Assembly (NCBI RefSeq): GCF_015679185.1
Contig: NZ_CP064939.1
Location: 5,208,001 to 5,272,000, forward strand
DNA: 64,000 nucleotides
Source: Pedobacter endophyticus
GTDB lineage: Bacteria; Bacteroidota; Bacteroidia; Sphingobacteriales; Sphingobacteriaceae
Direction of reading: 5' to 3'
Shown: one piece after another, positions 25,395-34,050 of the stretch
Layout: every line of letters begins with the position of its first letter
Numbering within the stretch: the first letter of the stretch is position 1
Translations under genes and position numbers: made by a program
Notes under the pieces: model-generated
Told to the model about the DNA's origin: nothing
What the model saw: the letters and a program-made list of their open reading frames with translations, nothing else
Database searches by the model: none

Positions 25395-26336
25395 TTAAAA
25401 GCAACGCCTTTGCTTTTCCTTCCGACTTCTTCGGAAGGGATGTACAGACAGCGCAGAAACCACCGCCAATAAAAGGGAGAGGTTTAAGACGCCAAACAAA
25501 ATCCTATAGCTATTGGATCTGCGTTTAGGGTTTCGTTTTTTTTTAAAAACTTGGCTTCTGTAACTTATTGTAATCAGATTTTTATGAACTTCCAGGTTTG
25601 CTATCATCGCTTTGTACTTTGCGGGTAAAATCATGTTCCTCAAAAATTTGTTGATGCGCAGAAAGCGGCAAAATTTATAAGCTGCAAGGATAACGACAAT
25701 AAGGTTGCTCTTGCCCAGGTTTAAGAGTTCGTTTACCCTTTTTGGCACCAGCCTGGCCTGTATTTTATGCATTAAATAAAATCGAAGCCCGCCCAGATGT
25801 ATTTTGTATTGCATAAACAGATCTTTTGAGAAAATGCTACAAATTAAATCTTCTTCCAGCTGTTTTTGATGCATAACTTTCCAGGCGCTAAAATTTTCTG
25901 GCAAGCCGGCTATGCACATCCGATTTCCAACCCGGTAAAAAGTATCGAAGATTTCTTCTTTTTCGTTTAAATTGAGTTTTCTTTCCAATAATTCAAAAGA
26001 TCTGATCGAGTAATCGATCAACATAAATAGCACATCGCGGTAGGCCCAATCGGGTATTTTTGTGCCTCTTGCATTTTCCACCTGTTTATGAATCATCGCA
26101 ATTTGATCTATCGCTGCATTGGCCTCATCGAAGCCCGAGAAAACTATTTTTTGAGCATAACCAACAGTAGAAAATAATCGCTCCAATGGGTTTTTAGGCA
26201 GTTTTCCCGTATAATAAAGCCAATCGACCGCCTTATTTAAACTAAATTCAGCTGCTGCACCTGCAAAAATAAAAAGGACAGTGTCGGTGCTTCCCCAAAT
26301 TTTTCTAACAATTGAGCCTTTATCTACAAATTCCAT
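25395..26336 (-). CDS. MpaB-like oxygenase (DUF2236) with repeat-derived C-terminus
   Basis: A 313-residue protein. The opening GSIVRKIWGSTDTVLFIFAGAAAEFSLNKAVDWLYYTGKL and the YAQKIVFSGFDEANAAIDQIAMIHKQV segment match the MpaB/DUF2236 family of haem-dependent or haem-related oxygenases, and the YRDVLFMLIDYSIRSFELL helix follows. The last roughly 45 residues (KRRSNSYRILFGVLNLSLLLAV onward) are translated from a dispersed intergenic repeat also present at 2412-2485, so the native stop seems to have been lost. It follows a small membrane protein gene by 5 nt. Substrate is unknown. Confidence 0.83.
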   Translation of the reverse strand: MEFVDKGSIVRKIWGSTDTVLFIFAGAAAEFSLNKAVDWLYYTGKLPKNPLERLFSTVGYAQKIVFSGFDEANAAIDQIAMIHKQVENARGTKIPDWAYRDVLFMLIDYSIRSFELLERKLNLNEKEEIFDTFYRVGNRMCIAGLPENFSAWKVMHQKQLEEDLICSIFSKDLFMQYKIHLGGLRFYLMHKIQARLVPKRVNELLNLGKSNLIVVILAAYKFCRFLRINKFLRNMILPAKYKAMIANLEVHKNLITISYRSQVFKKKRNPKRRSNSYRILFGVLNLSLLLAVVSALSVHPFRRSRKEKQRRCF

Positions 26337-26341
26337 GTTCG

Positions 26342-26830
26342 TTAATTCGTTTCAAGCCTTTTCAGTTGCTGTATATTTCGGTAACAAAGCAAAAGCGGAA
26401 TAATGCCCACGATGCCGAAAGCGCAATCGATAAATCGCCAAAACAGCGGAATAGAGCGGACATACCCGGCAATTAAGGCCAACGGTATGATTGATAAACA
26501 GCAGATTATGCCAAACTCAATTATCCATTCGTTTTTTAACGGGTTACGCAATGGCCCTAGAAAAAGAATAGCAAGCATTAAATGTGCAAACGCCAACCAA
26601 TCGGTGCCGTAACTCAAAAAAGGGTAGTTTATGTTGGTCGTTTTAATTGCACCGTGCACTGTATTAAGCCAGTTTTGAAGTGAAGGTTGCATGCCTGCGT
26701 TATGCTGAACCAGGATTTCCATCTCCGTTTCAATCGGGAAAGCAGTTAAACCGCTTAACGCCAGGCCAACAATTATTGTCCAGATGTATAGTTTGATCTG
26801 CTGCCTTAACTTTTGCGCTGTTGTTTTCAT
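26342..26830 (-). CDS. Four-helix integral membrane protein of unknown function
   Basis: A 162-residue membrane protein with helices at about 13-35 (IKLYIWTIIVGLALSGLTAF), 75-95 (WLAFAHLMLAILFLG), 102-125 (IIEFGIICCLSIIPLALIAGYV) and 128-148 (FWRFIDCAFGIVGIIPLLLCY). The periplasmic loop carries TVHGAIKTTNINYPFLSYGTDW. I do not recognise a named family. It is the first gene of a two-gene unit with the MpaB-like protein, and an inverted repeat 54 bp upstream of its start is a candidate operator. Membrane role with a redox partner is a guess from the pairing. Confidence 0.8.
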   Translation of the reverse strand: MKTTAQKLRQQIKLYIWTIIVGLALSGLTAFPIETEMEILVQHNAGMQPSLQNWLNTVHGAIKTTNINYPFLSYGTDWLAFAHLMLAILFLGPLRNPLKNEWIIEFGIICCLSIIPLALIAGYVRSIPLFWRFIDCAFGIVGIIPLLLCYRNIQQLKRLETN

Positions 26831-26883
26831 GTGCTTTAATTTTATCGTTGCGTAAATTCATTTTCAATAACTTCTTTTTGTAA

Positions 26884-26910
26884 AGTACTTTGTAATGCAA
26901 AGTAAGTACT
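26884..26910. promoter_or_regulatory. Candidate operator: nested inverted repeat upstream of the membrane protein / MpaB unit
   Basis: TACTTTG (26886-26892) and CAAAGTA (26898-26904) form a perfect 7+5+7 inverted repeat. An outer pair, AGTACTT (26884-26890) and AAGTACT (26904-26910), overlaps it. The site is about 54-80 bp before the ATG at 26830 on the minus strand, where a regulator dimer could bind. The regulator is unknown. Confidence 0.55.
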
Positions 26911-27361
26911 AAATATTCGGTTTTCCTAGGGATTTTAAAATTATCAACCAATTTTTGTGTGGGTGGCTTACAATACGTATAGCATGTGCCAGCGAGACAT
27001 AACCAGCGGAATGCATAGGATGCTTAGGTAATTAGCGCCGCCGCTCATAGTTGGCGTTCCATTCATTCGGTTAGCAAAAAATGTGAGTAGCTGTAAACAA
27101 AAAAGATGATAGCAATGTCGATGGTGGTTTTTTTAGCGAAAAATCAATATGAATGACGTTTTTAAGGCGATCATCATTGCCCCAAAGGACTACTTTGTAT
27201 ATCGTGCGGTAGGTGTTCAGACTTGATAGTCCGAGCGAATTAAAGACGTTTAATAACCTAGCGCCGGCTTTTTTGAAGATAATCATTATCTTTAGCGTGA
27301 TGTTTTTCAGTCTTGATCTCCTCATTCAATCAACTTATTTAATCGCAAACTATTAATCGCA
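26911..27361. other. Intergenic stretch with decayed dispersed repeats
   Basis: No gene seen. It holds a copy of the CGTCGATGGTGG ... AATATGAATGACGTTTTT hairpin element (about 27117-27164) and one decayed unit of the 21-bp array (TTTAATAACCTAGCG, about 27249-27270). A TATCTTTA at 27287-27294 resembles a -7 box for the M1 peptidase gene but has no well-placed -33 partner. Confidence 0.5.
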
Positions 27362-29926
27362 ATGTTCAAACCGTTTGTTCTATTTGTATATCTTTTATTT
27401 TTCTTTCACTCAAACGGCATTGCACAGCAATCAATTTTAGTTGAAAACGGTGTTTCTGAGCAGTTGGCCCATAAGCGCAGCAGTATTATCAGCAATGTTC
27501 AATACCAATTGCATTTTAATATTCCCGCTGCTTTAAGCGAAGAAATAACAGGCCGCGAACAGCTTACCTTTCAGTTAAAAGCCGTTAAAGAAGCACTGCA
27601 AATCGACTTTAAACAGGCCGCAAATCAGGTGTCGAAGATTGTGGTAAACGGTAAAAAAACTGACGTGGATTTGCAGAATGAGCATTTAATTGTGGCCGCA
27701 CAGTACCTTAAAAAAGGAGAGAATACGGTGGAGATCGATTTTATTGCGGGCAGCAGCTCATTGAACAGAAATCCCGAATATCTTTACGCTTTATTTGTTC
27801 CCGATCATGCCAGAAGTGCTTTTCCCTGCTTCGATCAGCCGAACCTAAAGGCAAGGTTTCTGTTGTCGTTAACCATTCCGGCAGGTTGGAAAGCCTTGGC
27901 CAATGGCGAATTAAAAAACATAAGTGCTGATGGAGGCGCCCAAACCTACCAGTTTGCCAACTCGGATCTTTTACCTACTTATTTGTTTTCGTTTACTGCC
28001 GGAAAATACCTGTCTGTAAATCAAAAAGTAGGAGCACGCAATCAGGAGTTTTTGCATCGTGAAACCGACAGCGTTAAAATTAAGCTAAGCACCGATTCAA
28101 TTTTTAAGGCGCATGGCGATGCCATTAATTTTCTCGAGCAATGGACTAACATTCCTTTTCCCTTTCAAAAAATCGGCTTTGCCGCCATTCCCGATTTTCA
28201 ATTTGGCGGAATGGAGCATCCCGGGGTTGTTCAGTATAAAGCATCGAGCTTGTTTTTAGATGGCGGCGCTACAAAAGATCAGTTAATTGGCCGCCTGAAC
28301 TTAATTTCGCACGAAACTGCGCATATGTGGTTCGGAGATTTAGTAACCATGAACTGGTTTAACGATGTGTGGATGAAAGAGGTTTTTGCCAATTTTATGG
28401 CCGATAAAGTAACAGAGAAACTGATGGGCAAAGAAACTTTCGATCTCAAGTTTCTGCAAGATCATTACCCCGCCGCTTACGGTGTTGATAGAACACTCGG
28501 TGCCAACGCCATTAGGCAACAACTTGATAACTTGCAGGATGCAGGTTCCATGTATGGTAATATCATTTATCATAAAGCGCCCATTATGATGCGACAACTT
28601 GAGCTTTTGATGGGTAAAGACAACTTTCAACAGGGAATTCGTAGCTACTTAAAGAAATATGCGTACGGCAACGCCACCTGGAACGATTTGATTGGTATTT
28701 TAAGTACTTATACCGAAAAAGACCTGAACAAGTGGAATAAGGTTTGGGTAAATAGCCCCGGCCGACCGATTTTTGATTACAAAATCAGCTATCGTGGCGA
28801 AAAAATTGATCAACTGAGTATTCAACAGCATCCGGAGTTTGGCGAGCAGGCCGTATGGCCACAGGTATTTACAGTTACGTTGGTGTATGCCGATAGAAGC
28901 GAAAATATAAAGGTAGCTATGAATGCGGCGAAGCTTGAAATAAAGGAAGCCATAAACCTACCGCGACCGAAATATTTAATCTTTAATACAGATGCGTTGG
29001 GTTATGGTTTATTTCCTATCGATTCTAATAGCATTGAAGATTTGGTAAACTTGAAAACGCCGCTCGAAAGGGCCTCGGCCTATATCAATCTTTACGAAAA
29101 TTTGTTATCCGGCAGGTCGTTAAAGCCAGCTTCGTTACTCGAGCTTTTGATCACAGGCATTCAAAAAGAAAAAAATGAAATGAACCTGCGTTTGCTTGGA
29201 GGTTATATCGGCAATATTTACTGGTCGTTTATGCGGCCTGCCGAGCGAGTATCGCTGGCACCCAGGTTAGAGCAGGTTTTGTGGCAGCGCATGCAAATGG
29301 AACCTGAGGCGAACAACAAAAAAATACTCTTTAAAACCTTTCAAGATGTTTATCTAACCAGTGCCGCAGGTGCAACCCTTCGCCAGATATGGCACACACA
29401 GCAATCGCCCGCAGGCGTTAAATTAACCGAAGATGATTACATCAGCCTGGCGTTTACCCTTGCTTTGAAAAGCGATACCGTTTCTAACTTTTTAACCGTG
29501 CAGCGAGATAGAATAGCCAATGTTGAACGCAAAAACAGGATCAGTTTTTTAATGCCTGCGCTATCAACCGATGTTGCAGAAAGAAATCGATTCTTTGAAA
29601 GCCTTGCCGACCAAAAAAACAGAGAAAAAGAGGCTTGGGTAAGTTACGCATTGGCTTACCTTAACCATCCGCTAAGGCACCAAACCTCAATTGCCTATTT
29701 GCCGAAAAGTTTGGAATTGGTGGCCGAAATTCAGCGAACTGGCGATATTTTCTTCCCACAATCGTGGCTTGGCGCAACATTTAACGGCTACCAAAGTAAT
29801 GAGGCCTACCAAATAGTAACCGACTTTTTGACTAAACATCCAAATTATAACCCCAAATTGAAAGGCAAGATTTTACAGGCTACAGATAATCTTCACCGTG
29901 CGCAGAAGATTATGAGCAACAAATAG
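27362..29926 (+). CDS. M1-family zinc metallopeptidase (aminopeptidase N-like)
   Basis: An 854-residue exported aminopeptidase with a signal peptide (VLFVYLLFFFHSNGIAQQ). The zinc site is complete: HETAH at residues 317-321 and Glu340 in WMKEVFANF, 18 residues on. The exopeptidase motif that normally reads GAMEN is GGMEHPG here, so the N-terminus-binding Glu is kept but the following Asn is His. An N-terminal beta-sandwich domain, the catalytic domain (about 240-480) and a helical C-terminal region are all present, and length fits the family. It likely releases amino acids from peptides in the periplasm. It is a stand-alone gene. Confidence 0.95.
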   Translation: MFKPFVLFVYLLFFFHSNGIAQQSILVENGVSEQLAHKRSSIISNVQYQLHFNIPAALSEEITGREQLTFQLKAVKEALQIDFKQAANQVSKIVVNGKKTDVDLQNEHLIVAAQYLKKGENTVEIDFIAGSSSLNRNPEYLYALFVPDHARSAFPCFDQPNLKARFLLSLTIPAGWKALANGELKNISADGGAQTYQFANSDLLPTYLFSFTAGKYLSVNQKVGARNQEFLHRETDSVKIKLSTDSIFKAHGDAINFLEQWTNIPFPFQKIGFAAIPDFQFGGMEHPGVVQYKASSLFLDGGATKDQLIGRLNLISHETAHMWFGDLVTMNWFNDVWMKEVFANFMADKVTEKLMGKETFDLKFLQDHYPAAYGVDRTLGANAIRQQLDNLQDAGSMYGNIIYHKAPIMMRQLELLMGKDNFQQGIRSYLKKYAYGNATWNDLIGILSTYTEKDLNKWNKVWVNSPGRPIFDYKISYRGEKIDQLSIQQHPEFGEQAVWPQVFTVTLVYADRSENIKVAMNAAKLEIKEAINLPRPKYLIFNTDALGYGLFPIDSNSIEDLVNLKTPLERASAYINLYENLLSGRSLKPASLLELLITGIQKEKNEMNLRLLGGYIGNIYWSFMRPAERVSLAPRLEQVLWQRMQMEPEANNKKILFKTFQDVYLTSAAGATLRQIWHTQQSPAGVKLTEDDYISLAFTLALKSDTVSNFLTVQRDRIANVERKNRISFLMPALSTDVAERNRFFESLADQKNREKEAWVSYALAYLNHPLRHQTSIAYLPKSLELVAEIQRTGDIFFPQSWLGATFNGYQSNEAYQIVTDFLTKHPNYNPKLKGKILQATDNLHRAQKIMSNK

Positions 29927-30021
29927 GGGTGAGGCTTTTACGAGAAATAAAGGCGTTGCTTGTAACCATGACTAGCGGGGGTCCGAATGGGCGGCAATGC
30001 TATTAATTCCGCCTGTCAGTT

Positions 30022-30096
30022 GTCAGTCTGAGCGGAGTCGAAGACTTTCTGTAAGGATAAAAGAATTGTCTACCCTTCGACTCCACTCAAGATGAC
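30022..30096. repeat. Dispersed intergenic hairpin
   Basis: GTCAGTCTGAGCGGAGTCGAAG and its imperfect complement CTTCGACTCCACTCAAGATGAC are 30 nt apart and end in a T-run. It lies between the convergent peptidase and SDR genes and can end transcription from either side. Similar sequence occurs near 6790-6860 and 59710-59780. The rest of 29927-30205 holds nothing else I can name. Confidence 0.7.
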
Positions 30097-30205
30097 GATA
30101 TTTTTTCGTTATCCCAGGTTAACAGCAGATAATCATCGAATTGTGGGTCGCATAAATTATCATACCCAATTCGCGATCCTCAAATCTACGGGAGCTGAAC
30201 CAGGC

Positions 30206-31213
30206 TTACGGCTGTCCACTTCCACCGGCTGCACCGTAAATTTGCCCCGTTGAAAAACTTGCATCATTAGCCGCCAGTTGTACATATATCGAGGCCAGTT
30301 CGGCAGGTTGTCCGGGTCGGCCGAGCGGTGTTTCTCCGCCAAAATTCTTTAACTTCTCCGGTGTCGAGCCTCCACCCATTTGCAGCGGCGTCCATATTGG
30401 TCCCGGTGCTACTCCGTTTACCCTAATTCCTTTCGGGCCAAGTTGCTTTGCCAGCGATTTCACAAAATTAGTGGTGGCAGCCTTTGTTTGCGCATAATCG
30501 AATAAATCTGGCGATGGATCTGTAGCCTGAACTGAGGTTGTTCCAATAATTGATGAGCCCGGTTTTAAATGCGGTATCGAAGCTTTGATAATCCAAAAAG
30601 GAGCATATATGTTCGTCTTAATCGTCCAGTCGAATTGCTCCGTAGTTAAATCCAAAAGCGATTCGGTAGACTGCTGGCGTGCGGCGTTGCTGACCACAAT
30701 ATCCAACCCGCCAAGTTGCTTCACCGCTTCACTAACCAGTTTCTGGCAAAATGCTTCGTCACGGATATCACCGGGAATAGCCACAGCCTTTCTGCCCGCT
30801 TTTTTTATCAGGGCCACTACTTCTTTTGCATCAGGTTCTTCTTGCGGAAGGTAGTTTATCGCTACATCGGCGCCCTCTCTGGCATACGCAATGGCTGCTG
30901 CACGTCCCATTCCCGAGTCTCCGCCGGTAATAAGCGCCTTTCTTCCCATTAATCGGCCAGAACCTTTATAGCTTTCTTCCCCATGGTCCGGCCTCGGGTT
31001 CATTTTACTGGCAAGCGCCGGCCAAGGTTGGTTTTGATGCGTAAAAGGTGGCTTCGGATATTTTGTAGTCGGATCTTCAAGTGCATTTCCTAAAGGGTTC
31101 ATTTCCAGTGGCATTTCTGCTGCGCCTACTACCGGCGAAACTGCAATTGCAGCAAGTCCTAAACCCAGGCCACCCAGGGCTTTACGTCGGGTCATTGTGT
31201 TTTCGTTTTCCAT
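30206..31213 (-). CDS. SDR-family oxidoreductase with an N-terminal TAT-like signal
   Basis: A 335-residue short-chain dehydrogenase. I use the ATG giving MENENTMTRRKAL; a TTG 12 codons earlier is less likely. Residues 1-30 hold a twin-arginine-like signal (TRRKALGGLGLGLAAIAVSPVVGA), unusual in SDRs and shared by a subgroup annotated as glucose/alcohol dehydrogenases with long N-termini. The SDR core is clear: ITGGDSGMGRAAAIAYAREGADVAI (cofactor motif), VSNAAR (in place of NNAG), then DYAQTKAATTNFVK with the catalytic Tyr and Lys. Export of an NAD(P)-enzyme is puzzling and may instead reflect membrane or envelope association. Substrate unknown. Confidence 0.9.
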   Translation of the reverse strand: MENENTMTRRKALGGLGLGLAAIAVSPVVGAAEMPLEMNPLGNALEDPTTKYPKPPFTHQNQPWPALASKMNPRPDHGEESYKGSGRLMGRKALITGGDSGMGRAAAIAYAREGADVAINYLPQEEPDAKEVVALIKKAGRKAVAIPGDIRDEAFCQKLVSEAVKQLGGLDIVVSNAARQQSTESLLDLTTEQFDWTIKTNIYAPFWIIKASIPHLKPGSSIIGTTSVQATDPSPDLFDYAQTKAATTNFVKSLAKQLGPKGIRVNGVAPGPIWTPLQMGGGSTPEKLKNFGGETPLGRPGQPAELASIYVQLAANDASFSTGQIYGAAGGSGQP

Positions 31214-31492
31214 GTTATCTGTTTTTCTGAGGTATGATTTTATAACCAAGCATTTAAGTACATGGTTTAAATTTTCTCAAAAAAAAGCGACTGAAAACTG
31301 CCCTGAAAAGTAATCGCAGTAAACAATCGTGCAATCTCCACCCAAAAACTGGCCAATCACGTCCGAAAAGCTGTTAATTTTAGACCGTTTAATCTGGTTT
31401 TTTGCTATTTTGAAGCATAAGTGCCCAAATCCTTCAAAGAATACGCGATCACATCATGTTGAGCCGGTTTTACAAAATAACCAACCTAAATG

Positions 31493-31519
31493 AAGCGCTT
31501 TAAGGCTAAGCGCTTTTTT
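31493..31519. terminator. Hairpin followed by T-run
   Basis: AAGCGCTT, seven-base loop, AAGCGCTT, then TTTT. A self-complementary 8-mer repeated gives a stable stem. No gene is clearly served on the plus strand, so it may belong to a lost gene or act as a boundary. The rest of 31214-31672 holds nothing I can identify. Confidence 0.5.
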
Positions 31520-31672
31520 GCTCAAAGCTAAATGAGCCACAATCAGTACATTATTAAATCCATTTAAACGTATTGCTTTTTCTGTAACATGTGAATCTTT
31601 TTGTGAAGGCTTTTACATTTTGTTGTCCAGCCCTTCCGTTCGCATGCTTTTTGATTGATGAAAGGCTGAGTT

Positions 31673-32032
31673 ATGAAAAATTTATTACCTATCCTTTTAA
31701 GTGTGGTTTTTGCCTGCAAATCCAACTCTACTTCAAATAATGCATTAGATAGTATGGAGGAAGACACCTTTGGCATGATGAACCCTATTGCTGCAGTCAA
31801 TTTAGTTGATAGTGCCCAGGGCTTAATAGATCAAAGCAGCACATTGGTTAAAAAGGGCATTTCTGGCGAATTGAAAAAACGAACCGTAGATAGCCTGGTA
31901 AATCCGATTATGGTGAAATACCTTGCTGTATTTAAGCAGTTAAGTCCCAGCGATTCGTTAATCGTTCACAAGTATCGACAGCAAAAAATAAATGAACTTT
32001 TGGAGTTCCAGTCGAAAAAGTATTCCTATTAG
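31673..32032 (+). CDS. Small putative lipoprotein, unknown function
   Basis: A 119-residue protein. The start has a short signal ending LSVVFAC, so the Cys at residue 15 is a likely lipidation site. The mature part is acidic and helical (IAAVNLVDSAQGLIDQSSTLVKK, DSLVNPIMVKYLAVFKQL, HKYRQQKINELLEF), without Cys or known motifs. I do not recognise a family. It stands alone between an SDR and another small orphan. Codon use resembles its neighbours, so it is likely real. Confidence 0.6.
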   Translation: MKNLLPILLSVVFACKSNSTSNNALDSMEEDTFGMMNPIAAVNLVDSAQGLIDQSSTLVKKGISGELKKRTVDSLVNPIMVKYLAVFKQLSPSDSLIVHKYRQQKINELLEFQSKKYSY

Positions 32033-32130
32033 TTGGGTAATTGTTTACATAAATTATAAAAACTAGTAAAATTCTGAGCAAAAAAATCTAAAATATTGTT
32101 TTTCTATCTATTGCAGTTTATTTTTATAGT

Positions 32131-32397
32131 ATGAAGCAGGAAATTATCAGGTTAAACGTAGCGGTACATCAATTTCATAATAAATTTTCGCGAAAAATTG
32201 ATCTCATTGAGCGGGCATTGTCTGATAATAACCCCTATAAAGAATTTCTCCGAAAGAAAGTAGCTCGTGAAATCGATTTTGAGTTCGAAAGGATATTGTG
32301 GAAATGTCACGCCAGGCTGTATAAAAATGGCATGATAAGAAGCATGCTGGTTTCGATGTCTACAACACATCTTTACAATTTATTTGATGTTGTTTAG
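32131..32397 (+). CDS. Small basic hypothetical protein
   Basis: An 88-residue helical, basic protein (pattern KQEIIRLNVAVHQFHNKFSRK, then EFLRKKVAREIDFEFERILWKCHARLYK). There is no signal or membrane segment and no family that I recognise. It follows the small lipoprotein gene by about 100 bp in the same direction. A real gene is plausible from its even codon use and its start after a purine-poor leader, but the evidence is limited to the open frame. Confidence 0.45.
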   Translation: MKQEIIRLNVAVHQFHNKFSRKIDLIERALSDNNPYKEFLRKKVAREIDFEFERILWKCHARLYKNGMIRSMLVSMSTTHLYNLFDVV

Positions 32398-32832
32398 TCG
32401 GCCTTTATAATTTACACGGTTCCATTTGCTGCGATTTCACGCCTGGTGCATTTCGCGGCGCAGCTGTATAAAATTTTTCTTACTTAAAAAATTGCTGTGG
32501 CCCAGGCAAATCGCTTTAGCCTTTCTCGTGCCAATGTATTCTTTTTCCAGGTATATCAGTTCCAAAATTTAAGCATTGTGCTTGCTACAGGGCTGCAAAA
32601 ACACCGAAAAATTTTATTCCCTTTTTGCGATTGCTGTGTTTCTATGGCTATTTTTTTTGTACCATTGCTTTTTTGGAAGCGATTTTTCTGCACTTTGATC
32701 CTTTCACTCACTTTTCGCAAAAATTAGCTTAATTTTATCAGCATAAAAAAGCTAAAACAATTTTGCGATAAATGCATTTAAACAAGATGCATTTCTTCGG
32801 AAAACCTTAAACCACCAAAAGATAATCCACCC
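32398..32832. other. Gene-free gap upstream of the HD-PycTM gene
   Basis: I see no supported gene. A 76-codon frame at 32497-32727 has a Phe/Cys-rich, low-complexity product and no start context. T-rich tracts are frequent. The promoter of the HD-PycTM/ppk operon should be here, but no good TTTG / TAnnTTTG pair stands out. Confidence 0.5.
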
Positions 32833-34047
32833 ATGAACTATAAACAATTGCAGGAAGATGTAGAAAAACACATTAGCAATTACTTTCACACACATACCGA
32901 CCCGCGATTGGTTTATCATAATTTTGAGCATACCAAAGAAGTTGTAAGCGCTGCGCAACGAATTGCAAACCACTATCAGCTAAACGAGCAGGATTTTTTT
33001 GCGGTAACAGTGGCAGCCTATTTTCACGATACAGGCTATTTTGAAGATTCGTTAAATCACGAGGCGAAAGGCGCAGAACTGGCAGACAAATTTTTAGCAG
33101 AACACAAAGTCAAAGATGAAATACGCGAAAATGTGAAGAGCGCTATTCTGGCCACAAAAATTCCGCAATCGCCAAAGAACCAGATTGAAAAAATCATTTG
33201 TGATGCCGATCTCTATCATTTGGGCCTGCCCGATTTCAGGAAAAAAGGCAAATTGATGCACAAAGAAGCTGAGTTGCTGCATAAAAAAGACATTAGCAAA
33301 CTCGAGTGGCGCAAAAGAGACATTCAGTTTATGGAAACGCATCGGTACCATACCGATTACGCCATTCTTTTATTAAACGATCAAAAACAGGCCAACATTA
33401 ACAAATTGAAAAGCAAGCTTACCGTTCAGGAAGAAATTTCGACCGAAGTTGCCGAGCCTAAAAACCTGGCGCCTGTTGTGGTGCAGGGAAAGGGCAAAAG
33501 AGACAAGGACAACCGACCTGACAAGGGCATTGAAACGATGTTTAGAATTACCTCGGCAAATAACCAGCGCCTGAGCGATATGGCCGATAATAAGGCACAC
33601 ATCTTAATCACCGTGAATTCGATCATGCTTTCGTTAATTGTGAGCTTACTTTTGCGCAGGCTCGACGATCATGGCAACTTGATTATCCCAACCTTCATTT
33701 TATTGTTAGTGAGTTTAACCTGCGTGGTCGTTTCAATTTTATCTACAAGGCCATCCATTCCCAAGGGAGAGTTCTCGAAAGAAGATATCGACAACAAAAA
33801 GGTGAACCTGTTATTTTTTGGCAATTTTTATAAAATGAGCCTGCCGAGTTACACCGACGGGATGATTAAGGTTATGAATGATAAGGACTTTCTTTACGGA
33901 ACGCTGATTACCGATGTGTATTCGCAAGGCGTTGTTTTAGGCCGTAAATATAAATTGATCCGTTTGGCCTATAATATTTTTATGTGGGGGCTGATTGCGG
34001 CAGTTTTTGCCTTTGTAATCGCTTATGCAGCATACGGAAAACTTTAA
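32833..34047 (+). CDS. HD phosphohydrolase fused to a Pycsar-type transmembrane effector domain (DUF5706)
   Basis: A 404-residue fusion. Residues 1-190 are an HD-domain metal-dependent phosphohydrolase: YHNFEH (His29, His33), FHDTGY (His65-Asp66) and CDADLYH (Asp124), the ligand pattern of enzymes that cleave cyclic or linear nucleotides. A charged linker of about 40 residues follows. Residues 235-402 match the Pycsar effector PycTM: RITSANNQRLSDMADNKAHILITVNSIMLS, then helices at about 256-275, 282-304 and 375-399. PycTM proteins disrupt the inner membrane when they bind cCMP or cUMP. No PycC-type cyclase is nearby. The stop is 3 nt before polyphosphate kinase 1, so they are co-transcribed. 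The HD domain may act as brake or as sensor; this is inference. Confidence 0.86.
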   Translation: MNYKQLQEDVEKHISNYFHTHTDPRLVYHNFEHTKEVVSAAQRIANHYQLNEQDFFAVTVAAYFHDTGYFEDSLNHEAKGAELADKFLAEHKVKDEIRENVKSAILATKIPQSPKNQIEKIICDADLYHLGLPDFRKKGKLMHKEAELLHKKDISKLEWRKRDIQFMETHRYHTDYAILLLNDQKQANINKLKSKLTVQEEISTEVAEPKNLAPVVVQGKGKRDKDNRPDKGIETMFRITSANNQRLSDMADNKAHILITVNSIMLSLIVSLLLRRLDDHGNLIIPTFILLLVSLTCVVVSILSTRPSIPKGEFSKEDIDNKKVNLLFFGNFYKMSLPSYTDGMIKVMNDKDFLYGTLITDVYSQGVVLGRKYKLIRLAYNIFMWGLIAAVFAFVIAYAAYGKL

Positions 34048-34050
34048 TAG

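Noticed and set aside
32497..32727. 76-residue Phe/Cys-rich frame in the gap before the HD-PycTM gene
   Set aside because: Low-complexity hydrophobic composition, no start signal, no family features.
32833..34047. Complete Pycsar defence system
   Set aside because: Only the effector-type domain is present; there is no adenylate/guanylate-cyclase-like pyrimidine cyclase gene in the window, so a full classical system cannot be claimed.
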